From positions 3,624,501 to 3,688,500 of the forward strand of contig NZ_CP033204.1 in assembly GCF_022701295.1 (NCBI RefSeq): a stretch of DNA of 64,000 nucleotides, read 5' to 3'. Under the pieces are notes generated by a model. That model was not told the DNA's origin. It searched no databases and worked only from the letters and a program-made list of their open reading frames with translations. The stretch's first letter is position 1, and each line of letters begins with the position of its first letter. The translations under genes and the position numbers were made by a program. Positions 17,318 through 27,591 of this stretch are shown piece after piece. The stretch is from Sphingopyxis sp. YF1. Lineage in GTDB: Bacteria > Pseudomonadota > Alphaproteobacteria > Sphingomonadales > Sphingomonadaceae.

Positions 17318-17620
17318 TCAGCCCTGGCGGGTACCGGTCATCGCCATCGAACCGAAAGCGCCGGCCTTGATCGTGCCGGTCAGCGCGTCGCCGTCGATCG
17401 TCGCTTCGCATTCGAGCGTCATCGGCATCGGCACCTTCATGTTCATGGTCCAGGTCAGCTTGTTGCCGTCGACCTTGCCATTCTCGACATCGAGCGAACC
17501 CATCGCCCCGGCGTTCTGGCCGGTGAAGCTGTCACCGCTGGTGGTGACGGTGAACACCGACTTCTGGTCGCCCATCGGCGACTTGGTTACGCAATCATAG
17601 CTGCCATCGACTTGAGACAT
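17318..17620 (-). CDS. Conserved hypothetical protein, small beta-rich
   Basis: A 100-residue protein without signal peptide or membrane segment. The sequence alternates hydrophobic and polar residues (VDGSYDCVTKSPMGDQKSVF, LECEATIDGDALTGTIKAGA), suggesting a compact beta-sheet or lipocalin-like fold; it has two cysteines (about 10 and 71). I do not recognise a named domain; I believe similar proteins occur in other sphingomonads, but this was not checked. The start has AGGAGA 6 bp upstream. It has its own strong terminator, so it is expressed as a single gene. Function unknown. Confidence 0.75.
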   Translation of the reverse strand: MSQVDGSYDCVTKSPMGDQKSVFTVTTSGDSFTGQNAGAMGSLDVENGKVDGNKLTWTMNMKVPMPMTLECEATIDGDALTGTIKAGAFGSMAMTGTRQG

Positions 17621-17645
17621 CCGGGCTCTCCTACTGAAACTGATG

Positions 17646-20525
17646 TTAGTTAGCGGGAGACACCGTTTCCACGGTCAGCCCCAATCCGTCAAGCTGCGGT
17701 TTCACCACCGCCGCGTCGCCGACGACGACATAGACGAGATCGTCGACGCTCAGCGCCTGGCGCGCCGCGGCGTCGATCTCGGGTGCCTTCATCGCCTCGT
17801 AGGTTGCGGGCAACGTTTCGTAATAATTGTCGGGACGGCCGAACTTCACGATCGACCGCAGCCCGCCGAGCACGTCGCCCGAGGTTTCGAAACTGCCCGG
17901 CAATTCGCGGACGCTGCCGTTGATGGTGCGTTCGAGCTCCTCGGCGGTCACCCCCTTGTCGCCGAGGAAGGCCGTGAGGTCGCTGCGGAACTCCTTGATC
18001 GAATCGCCCGTGCGATCGGCCTGCACCGGTGCCGCGGCCACCCAGGTCAGCCGGTCCTTGTCGCCCGAGATGCGCGTGCGAACGCCGTACGACCAGCCCT
18101 TGGTCTCGCGCAGGTTCATGTTGAAGCGCGAGAGAAAGTTGCCGCCGAAAATGTCGTTCGCCGAACGCAGGACCTCGAGCTGGTCGCCGCCCTTGGCATC
18201 GAGCACCTTGCCCGCGAGGATCACCGACTGCGGCGACTTGGGTCGGTCGACGAGCAGGATACGCGGCTGCGGCTTGGGGATCGCGATTTCGAAATGCTTG
18301 ACCGGCTTCGCCGTCGCCGGCGCCTTCCAGTTGCCGAAGGCTGCGTCGAGCTGCTTGGTGACCGCCTTCAGCGTGGTGTCGCCGACGACGAAGATGCGCG
18401 CCGTGTCGGGGCGGATCCACGTCGAATGGAACGCCGCGAGCTGCGCCTGCGTCGCGGCGGTCACCGCCTTGGCGTCACCGAGCCCCGACGGCGGAATGCC
18501 GTAGGGATGTTCGGCTCCGTAAAGCGCGGGCATCAGCACGCGGCTGGCGATCGCGTTCGGATTGTTGAGTTCGGCCTTGAGGCGGTTGAGCTGCTGCGCG
18601 CGCACGCGGTCGAGCTCCTTGGCGTCGAAGGCGGGGTTGCGGATATAGTCGGCGAGCAGGGTCAGCGACGGCGCGAGGTTGGGCTTGAGCGCGAACAGGC
18701 TGAACACCGTCTCGTCGGCGTTGGCCGACCCGTCGATCTGTGCGCCGAGCCGCTCCTTCGCCTCGGCGAAGGCGATCGAGTCGAGCGTCTTCGTGCCCTC
18801 GTCCATCAGGCTCAGCATCAGCGACTGGGTGCCCAGCGCGTCATGCGGATCGGCGGCATAACCGGCATCGAAGCTGACCGCGACATTGACCGTCGGCACC
18901 GCCGAGCGATGCGCGAAAACGACCTCGATGCCGTTCTTGAGCCGGGCGCGCTCGATCGCGGGGAAGTCGAGCGCCTTCAAGTCGCTCACCGCGGGAAGCT
19001 GCGAGCGGTCGGCGATCGACGTACCCATCCCCATGTCGGGGCCGACGTCACCGAGCGCGGGGTTCCAGTAGCGGTCGGGCTGGACGAAATCGCCCGCCTT
19101 GCCCGCGATCACCGCACCGCCGCGATTCTCGCCGCCCTCGGTCCGCTCGCCCGGCGTATAGGTCAGCGAAAAGGCAGGACGCGACAGCCATTTGTTCGCG
19201 ATCGCCTTCACTTCGGCGGGGGTCGCCTTGGCCATGCGGTCGAGCTCGACCTTGTAATAGCCGGGGTCGTTCGAATAGAGCGCGCCCTCGGCAAGCGCGA
19301 CCGCCTTGCCGCCGAAGCCGCCGACCGATTCGAGCCCCGAAATCGCCCCGCCGACATAGCTCGCCGCGGCGCGCTGCAGTTCGTCGGCGGTCGGGCCGCT
19401 CGCCAGATAGCTTGCGATTTCCTCGTCGAGGCGCTTGGCGACATGCGCCGGGTCGACCCCGGGTTTCACGTCGGCCTGGATCAGCAGGATGCCGGCATCC
19501 TCGAATGGCTGCGCGCCCGCCGACACGCTCACCGCGATCGGATCCTTGCGTACCAGCGCATTGTCGAGGCGCGACGACGACAGGCCGCCGAGCACGCTCA
19601 TCGCCATCTGCAGCGGCACCGCGTCGGCGTCGTTGAGGCCGGGGATCGCCCACATGCGATAGATGCGCGTCGTCGGGATCAGGTCCTTGACCTCCTTCGC
19701 GAGCGGCGCGGGCAGCGTCGGCACCGCGGTCGCGGGCGCGGTGACCGCGGGGCCGCGCGGGATGTCACCGAACCATTCGGTCACCTTCGCCCTGGCGGTC
19801 GGGACATCGATGTCGCCGGCGAGCACGAGCACCGCATTGTTCGGACCGTAATTGTCGGTGAACCACTTCTTCACATCGTCGAGGCTCGCCGAATTGAGGT
19901 CGCCCATCGAACCGATCGTGCTGTGGTGGTAGGGATGCCCCTTGGGGAAGAGATTCTCGAAAATCTCGTAGCGCAGCAGGCCATAGGGATTGTTGTCGCC
20001 CTGGCGCTTTTCATTCTGGACAACGCCGCGCTGGTTATCGAGCTTGTCCTGCGTCACCGCGCCGAGCAGATGGCCCATGCGGTCGCTTTCGAGGAACAGC
20101 GCGCGATCGAGCGCGCCCGTCGGCACCGTCTCGAAATAATTGGTGCGGTCGACGTTGGTGGTGCCGTTGAAGTCGGTCGCGCCGACCTGTTGCAGCGGCT
20201 CGAAGAAATCGCCGGGGGCATTTTCGGAACCGTTGAACATCAGATGCTCGAACAGGTGCGCGAAGCCCGTCTTGCCCTTGGGCTCGTGCTTCGACCCGAC
20301 ACGGTACCACACCGACACCGCGACGACCGGGGCCTTGCGATCCTCGTGCACGATCACGCGCAAGCCATTGTCGAGCGTGAAGGCCTGATACGGGATGTCA
20401 ACCGCCTTTACGAGTTCGGCGATCGGCGCCGGATCGGTGGCCTTGGCTTTGGCGAGCGCCGGCCCGGCGGCGACGAGCGAAGTCGACAGCGCCAGCGCCA
20501 GCGCGAAACGATGAAAGCGAGCCAT
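17646..20525 (-). CDS. M16 family zinc metallopeptidase (two-domain, exported)
   Basis: Insulinase/pitrilysin-family peptidase of 959 residues with a signal peptide (residues 1-25, ending AGPALA). The first M16 domain holds the inverted zinc motif H90-L-F-E93-H94 and the distal Glu near 172 (GVVQNEKRQ), so it is catalytic. The second M16 repeat, roughly residues 520-940, lacks HxxEH and completes the clamshell. Such periplasmic M16 proteins degrade peptides. The start follows AGGGGA at the proper distance. The neighbouring genes encode an amidase and an aminopeptidase, pointing to peptide or amide scavenging. There is a 101-bp gap to the acylase gene on the same strand, so co-transcription is likely. 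Confidence 0.95.
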   Translation of the reverse strand: MARFHRFALALALSTSLVAAGPALAKAKATDPAPIAELVKAVDIPYQAFTLDNGLRVIVHEDRKAPVVAVSVWYRVGSKHEPKGKTGFAHLFEHLMFNGSENAPGDFFEPLQQVGATDFNGTTNVDRTNYFETVPTGALDRALFLESDRMGHLLGAVTQDKLDNQRGVVQNEKRQGDNNPYGLLRYEIFENLFPKGHPYHHSTIGSMGDLNSASLDDVKKWFTDNYGPNNAVLVLAGDIDVPTARAKVTEWFGDIPRGPAVTAPATAVPTLPAPLAKEVKDLIPTTRIYRMWAIPGLNDADAVPLQMAMSVLGGLSSSRLDNALVRKDPIAVSVSAGAQPFEDAGILLIQADVKPGVDPAHVAKRLDEEIASYLASGPTADELQRAAASYVGGAISGLESVGGFGGKAVALAEGALYSNDPGYYKVELDRMAKATPAEVKAIANKWLSRPAFSLTYTPGERTEGGENRGGAVIAGKAGDFVQPDRYWNPALGDVGPDMGMGTSIADRSQLPAVSDLKALDFPAIERARLKNGIEVVFAHRSAVPTVNVAVSFDAGYAADPHDALGTQSLMLSLMDEGTKTLDSIAFAEAKERLGAQIDGSANADETVFSLFALKPNLAPSLTLLADYIRNPAFDAKELDRVRAQQLNRLKAELNNPNAIASRVLMPALYGAEHPYGIPPSGLGDAKAVTAATQAQLAAFHSTWIRPDTARIFVVGDTTLKAVTKQLDAAFGNWKAPATAKPVKHFEIAIPKPQPRILLVDRPKSPQSVILAGKVLDAKGGDQLEVLRSANDIFGGNFLSRFNMNLRETKGWSYGVRTRISGDKDRLTWVAAAPVQADRTGDSIKEFRSDLTAFLGDKGVTAEELERTINGSVRELPGSFETSGDVLGGLRSIVKFGRPDNYYETLPATYEAMKAPEIDAAARQALSVDDLVYVVVGDAAVVKPQLDGLGLTVETVSPAN

Positions 20526-20626
20526 GAAAATCCCCTAGATCAAGGCGGGCAGGCGCGGTGCGCCTGCGTCAGTTCGATGTGCCGGACGGCACTGTATCAG
20601 CGGTTTAGGACAGCGCGCCGCGGCGT

Positions 20627-22786
20627 TCAAGGGCGATAGACGCGCGGCTTCGTCGCCCATAGCGCGGCGGGATCGAACAGCACGGGTTTCAACTGGCGCC
20701 GGACGAACAGCGGTGCCTGATCGTTGTAATGCGGACTGTCCGGCCGCGTCGTCGCCGCCCCGAAAGGCTGGATCGATTCCGAATGCAGCCGCCCGTCGCG
20801 GTCCCACGTCACGAACATGATGAAGCTGTCGCCGTGGCGGACCTTCAGCCGTCCGTCGGGCTCGGCATCCCACAGCGTCGACGCGCGGATCGTGTCGTTG
20901 CCGCCGTCGAGCGGCAGGTCGACGCGATGCTCGCCCTCGCCGTGGCGCAGCCGCAGCAGCGTGCCCAGCCGCGGGTCGAGCGTCCCGAAATATTTCTGCA
21001 GATGGTCGGCGGCTTCCTTGAGCGTCGCGCGCGGATCGGGACGTTCGGCGAGCCGCTGGTAATGGACGCGGTTCGCGGGGCGCAGCACCATCAGCGCGAG
21101 CGCGTCGCCCTGCCCCTTGCCGTCGAGATTCCAGTCCCATGCGCCGAGCAATGCCTGCGCCTTCGCGAGTTCGGGATCGTCGGCGAGCTTGAGCGCGAGG
21201 ATGCGGTCGATCCACGCCTTGGCATAACCCGTCCGCGCGTAGGTCGTGTCATATTTGATCGCTTTCAGCCGCGCTTCGTCGATCGGCCCCGATGCCTCGA
21301 ACAGGTCGATCAGCCGCGACGCGCGGTTGCTCATGTCATCCTCGATGCCGAGCAGCGGAGAGAAGGCGGCGGCGTCGAGTTCATCGCCGGGGCCCGCGGC
21401 GACCCACGGCGCATTGTTCGCGTTCATCACATAGCCCGAGCGCGGATTGACGAGCGCGGGCACGCGGTCGAACGGCAGCGTCCTGGTCCACAGCGTCGCC
21501 GACGTGTCGCCGGGCAGAATGCCGCGCCAGTTGTATCCCGCGGGCCGGTCGGGGAACATCGCATTGTAGAAAAGGCCGATATTGCCCTCGCGGTCGGCGT
21601 AGATGAAATTGGTCGCGGGCACGCCCTGTCCTGCCATCGCGGCGCGCCATTCGCCGAAATTCTTCGCCTTGTTCAGCCGGTAATATTGGGTGACCATATT
21701 CGCCTGGTCGATCCCGGCGTAGCGGATCGCAAAGGCGCCCTTGTCATTCTTGATCACCGGGCCGTGTACCGATCGATACACCATCTTCGGCACCGGCAGC
21801 ACGAAGGGGCCATATTTGACCTTGAGCCACACCCGTTCGGCCTCGAGCGGACGCCATCCGCCATCGAAGCGGTAATTCTCGCCGCTGTCGTCGAGCGTCA
21901 GCTGATAGATGTCGATCAGGTCGGGCCGGTTCACCGTGTTGGTCCAGCCGAGATATTTGTTGTGGCCGAGGAAGGGGTAGGGCGAGCCGGGGAAGTTCGC
22001 GCCCGCGAAATCCCAGCCCTCCTCGCTGTGGACGACGAGTTCGTACCACGCGACGCCGCCGGTCCACGGCTGGTGCGAATTGGAGACGAGCCGCGTCGCG
22101 CCGTCGGCCGCACGGCCCGGCGCGACCGCCATCGCATTCGACCCGTTGGCGGCGGGATCGCTGCCGAACGGCGTGTCCTTGCGCGGGATCAGCTTGCCCG
22201 TCGCGTCCATCTCGGGCCCGCCCTCGCGCCCCATCACCTTGTCCTCGACGAGGCTGCCGAGCACCGAATCGAGCCCGAAGAAAAAGGGCGAGCGCAGCAC
22301 GAAGCCCGCGACGACATCTTCGCCGGTGACCGGGAACAGCCCCGACAGCCGGACCTCGTCGGGATGCTTGTCGGCATAATGGTTGAGCCCCGCGGCATAG
22401 GCGGTGAACAGCGCGCGCACGTCGGCGGGGAGCCGCGGCCAGTCGCGCGCGCTGGTCTTGCGGATGTCGAGCAGCGCGGCGGCATAGTCGATCGCGGCGC
22501 CGTCGGGCCCGAACATCGCCCCGGCGCGCCCGCGCGTCATCGCCAGCACCTCCTGCAGCGTCGCAAAATCATCCTCGGCGTGCGCGTAGGCGACGCCATA
22601 GGCGACGTCGGCGTCGGTCTTGCCGAAGATATGCGGCACCCCGAAACGGTCGCGCGCGATGCGGATATCGGCGGGCGAGAACGCCGGCGCCTGCGGCGGC
22701 CGCGCGGTGAAGGGCTCCCACACGGCGAGCGTCACACCCGCGAGGGCGAGCAAGATCAGCATGGTGATTCCCAGCCTGCGCAACAT
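20627..22786 (-). CDS. Penicillin acylase family protein (Ntn hydrolase, S45)
   Basis: Periplasmic N-terminal-nucleophile amidase of peptidase family S45; 719 residues with a hydrophobic leader (about 5-22). The precursor is normally cut autocatalytically before the nucleophile, here Ser216 in ANG-SNAMAVAP, giving an alpha chain of about 190 residues and a beta chain of about 500. SNSHQPWTGGVAWYELVV and FLGHNKYLGWTNT of the beta chain are canonical. Family members cleave penicillins, acyl-homoserine lactones or other N-acyl amides; the substrate cannot be decided here. GAGGGGA lies 6 bp before the ATG. It is upstream of the M16 peptidase gene and divergent from the M17 aminopeptidase gene, whose promoter region it shares. 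Confidence 0.93.
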   Translation of the reverse strand: MLRRLGITMLILLALAGVTLAVWEPFTARPPQAPAFSPADIRIARDRFGVPHIFGKTDADVAYGVAYAHAEDDFATLQEVLAMTRGRAGAMFGPDGAAIDYAAALLDIRKTSARDWPRLPADVRALFTAYAAGLNHYADKHPDEVRLSGLFPVTGEDVVAGFVLRSPFFFGLDSVLGSLVEDKVMGREGGPEMDATGKLIPRKDTPFGSDPAANGSNAMAVAPGRAADGATRLVSNSHQPWTGGVAWYELVVHSEEGWDFAGANFPGSPYPFLGHNKYLGWTNTVNRPDLIDIYQLTLDDSGENYRFDGGWRPLEAERVWLKVKYGPFVLPVPKMVYRSVHGPVIKNDKGAFAIRYAGIDQANMVTQYYRLNKAKNFGEWRAAMAGQGVPATNFIYADREGNIGLFYNAMFPDRPAGYNWRGILPGDTSATLWTRTLPFDRVPALVNPRSGYVMNANNAPWVAAGPGDELDAAAFSPLLGIEDDMSNRASRLIDLFEASGPIDEARLKAIKYDTTYARTGYAKAWIDRILALKLADDPELAKAQALLGAWDWNLDGKGQGDALALMVLRPANRVHYQRLAERPDPRATLKEAADHLQKYFGTLDPRLGTLLRLRHGEGEHRVDLPLDGGNDTIRASTLWDAEPDGRLKVRHGDSFIMFVTWDRDGRLHSESIQPFGAATTRPDSPHYNDQAPLFVRRQLKPVLFDPAALWATKPRVYRP

Positions 22787-22866
22787 GTCGGTCCCCTCGC
22801 TCGCGGATGGCCTGTCTGGCGGCGGCGGTGCCCGATGGCAAGCGCCTGTCGTTCGTCGAGCGGCGA

Positions 22867-22894
22867 TTGCAGGCCGGGCCGGTCGTGCTAGGCG
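22867..22894 (+). promoter_or_regulatory. Candidate promoter of the M17 aminopeptidase gene
   Basis: TTGCAG, a 16-bp spacer, then TAGGCG (CTAG core), 45 bp before the ATG at 22940, within the 153-bp divergent gap shared with the acylase gene. Pattern-based. Confidence 0.35.
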
Positions 22895-22939
22895 ATGGTT
22901 CGGACCAAGACCGACGGAATAACAGGGAGTTCCTTCTTC

Positions 22940-24517
22940 ATGCCTACCAAGAGCCTGCTGCTTGCCGCGTGCCTTTCCTTCGCCTCGCTGACCGCCCCCG
23001 CCGCGATCGCGCAGACGGTAACCGGGTCAGGCGTCGCACCCGGTACCATCGCCAACAGCCCCGAACGGCCGATCGGCTTCGCCGCCGCCGCCCCGGCGCG
23101 CGGCGTGCTCGTCGTGCTGATGGACAGCGCCGCGCTGCCCGCGCTCGACGCGGTCGGGATCGGCACCGCCGAACGCGCCGCGATCGAGGCGGCGGTGGCC
23201 GGCGCCAAGTTCGAGGGCAAGGCGAATGCGACCTTGTCGCTGCGCGGTATCGGGGCACACAACCGCATCCTGCTCGTTGGCACGGGCAGCGCCCCGACGC
23301 TGCTCGCGCGCGCCGAAGCGGGCGGCAAGGCCGCGCAGGAGGTCCGGTCCGACGCCCAGCCGGTGACGCTCACCGGCGCCTTCACCGGCACCGAGGGCGC
23401 CGAGGCGGCCTATGGCTTCGCGCTCGGCCAATATCGCTTCGACCGCTACAAGACCGTCGACCGCAAGCCGCCCGCCACCGACGCGGTGACGATCGTCGGC
23501 GGCGATGCGGCCGCCGCCGGGGCCACCTACGCCGGGCGCTACCAGCCGCTCGCCGACGGGGTGCGCCTGTCGCGCGACCTTGCCAACGAACCGGCCAATG
23601 TCGTCTATCCCGAAAGCTTCGTGGCCGACGTCCGCAAGGCCTTTTCGGGCGTCGGCGGGGTCAGCATCGAAGTGCTCGACGAAGCCGCGATGCGCAAGCT
23701 CGGCATGGGCAGCATCGTCGGGGTCGGCCAGGGCAGCCCGCGCGGATCACGCATGATGCTGGTGCGCTATCGCGGCGCGGGATCGCCCGATGCGCCGCTG
23801 GCGCTGGTCGGCAAGGGCATCACCTTCGATTCGGGCGGCATATCGCTCAAACCCGGCGCGGGCATGGGCAATATGAAGGGCGACATGTCGGGGGCCGCTT
23901 CGGTGGTCGGCGCCGCGCTGTCGCTCGCCAGGTCGCGTGCGCCGGTGCATGTCGTCGCGGTCGCCGCACTTGCCGAGAATATGCCCGACGGCAACGCCCA
24001 GCGCCCCGGCGATGTCGTGCGCACGATGTCGGGCAAGACGATCGAGATGGTCAACAGCGACGCCGAAGGCCGGCTCGTCCTCGCCGACGCCAATGAATAT
24101 GTCGCGCAGGCGTACAAGCCGCGCGCGATCGTCAATATCGCGACATTGACCGGATCGATCGTCGGCGCGCTCGACGACCAATATGCCGGTCTCTTCGCGC
24201 GCGACGACGCGCTCGCCGCGCAATTGCTCGCCGCGGGCGCCGCGAGCGGCGAGGAACTGTGGCGCATGCCGCTCCATAAAAATTACGCCGACCGCGTGAA
24301 ATCGGACATCGCCGACGTCCGCAACAGCGGCGGCGGCGGCCCCGGCGCCAGCCTCGGTGCGCATTTCATCGGCTTCTTCGTCGACGAAAAGATGCCGTGG
24401 GCGCACCTCGACATCGCCGGCGTCAACCGCAGCGAGAGCAATTCGCCGCTGGTCCCGAAGGGCATGACCGGCTTCGGCGTGCGCCTGCTCGACCAGCTCG
24501 CGCGTTCGGGGGACTGA
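22940..24517 (+). CDS. Leucyl aminopeptidase family M17, exported
   Basis: Two-metal aminopeptidase of family M17 (PepA/LAP) removing N-terminal residues from peptides; 525 residues. Metal and catalytic motifs are present: [16 protein letters not shown] (Lys and Asp ligands), [10 protein letters not shown] and [13 protein letters not shown] (Asp/Glu ligands and the family signature). Unusually for M17, which is mostly cytosolic, there is a clear signal peptide ([20 protein letters not shown], cut near AIAQ), so it probably works in the periplasm. I chose the ATG at 22940 because it opens the signal peptide and has CAGGGAG upstream; a GTG-type extension to 22895 lacks support. It is divergent from the acylase and M16 genes and probably functionally linked to them. 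Confidence 0.94.
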   Translation: MPTKSLLLAACLSFASLTAPAAIAQTVTGSGVAPGTIANSPERPIGFAAAAPARGVLVVLMDSAALPALDAVGIGTAERAAIEAAVAGAKFEGKANATLSLRGIGAHNRILLVGTGSAPTLLARAEAGGKAAQEVRSDAQPVTLTGAFTGTEGAEAAYGFALGQYRFDRYKTVDRKPPATDAVTIVGGDAAAAGATYAGRYQPLADGVRLSRDLANEPANVVYPESFVADVRKAFSGVGGVSIEVLDEAAMRKLGMGSIVGVGQGSPRGSRMMLVRYRGAGSPDAPLALVGKGITFDSGGISLKPGAGMGNMKGDMSGAASVVGAALSLARSRAPVHVVAVAALAENMPDGNAQRPGDVVRTMSGKTIEMVNSDAEGRLVLADANEYVAQAYKPRAIVNIATLTGSIVGALDDQYAGLFARDDALAAQLLAAGAASGEELWRMPLHKNYADRVKSDIADVRNSGGGGPGASLGAHFIGFFVDEKMPWAHLDIAGVNRSESNSPLVPKGMTGFGVRLLDQLARSGD

Positions 24518-24593
24518 TCGCGCCGGTTTTTCCCGCCGCTCCGGCATCGACCGGGGCGGCGGGGGCCGATGGCGCCCGTCGCGTCGCAAGCCC

Positions 24594-24621
24594 CTTGTGT
24601 TGCCCAAAAGCAACACTATCT
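24594..24621 (+). promoter_or_regulatory. Probable heat-shock (RpoH-type) promoter of clpB with internal inverted repeat
   Basis: CTTG at 24594-24597 and ACTATCT at 24615-24621, 17 bp apart, match the alphaproteobacterial sigma-32 pattern CTTG-N17/18-CYTATNT except for one base. The spacer contains a perfect 7-bp inverted repeat, GTGTTGC-CCAAAA-GCAACAC (24597-24616), which could be an operator or an RNA/DNA hairpin. It sits 27 bp before the clpB start, as expected for heat-shock control. Confidence 0.6.
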
Positions 24622-24647
24622 CTCAATCAGAGAAAGGGGCTTTCCGA

Positions 24648-27227
<2,580 letters not shown>

Positions 27228-27228
27228 C

Positions 27229-27263
27229 AAAAAGGGCGGCAGAAATGCCGCCCTTTCATTTTT
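27229..27263 (+). terminator. Rho-independent terminator of clpB
   Basis: AAAGGGCGGC-AGAAAT-GCCGCCCTTT followed by CATTTTTG, 3 bp after the clpB stop; a 10-bp perfect stem. Confidence 0.9.
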
Positions 27264-27537
27264 GAAGCGAAGGCCGCCCCTAGGGGCCGAAATTCCGCCC
27301 CAACCAGCGCGCATGCGCCGGAACACGCGGCGCAACATCATACCGCTGCTGATCGTCGCCGCCCGATCGCGCAGCACGCGCTGCGAAGCGGACTCACTCA
27401 ATCCGCTGGTGAAAAGCCGGGACCAAACAAGCGAGGTTCATCGTCGATAAGCGGATGCTCGTTTTCGCCGCTCGCCAACGGGGCGTGCCGAAACCGGCCA
27501 CGTCTTGGTAGCGCGTCCCACAGCCGCTTTCGCGGGC
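27264..27537. other. Intergenic region without recognised gene
   Basis: The gap lies between the convergent terminators of clpB and the 27.6-kb TBDR. I found no convincing reading frame, tRNA or repeat; a short GC-rich palindrome (GGCCGCCCCTAGGGGCC) lies at its left edge. Confidence 0.5.
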
Positions 27538-27567
27538 ATAAAAAAGGCGGGCACGAGGCCCGCCTTT
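27538..27567 (-). terminator. Rho-independent terminator of the 27.6-kb TBDR
   Basis: On the minus strand, AAAGGCGGGC-CTCGT-GCCCGCCTTT is followed by a T run, starting 24 bp after the receptor's stop codon. The same spacing is seen for the 36.2-kb receptor. Confidence 0.88.
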
Positions 27568-27591
27568 CTCATTTCGCCATTGGCGGATCGA

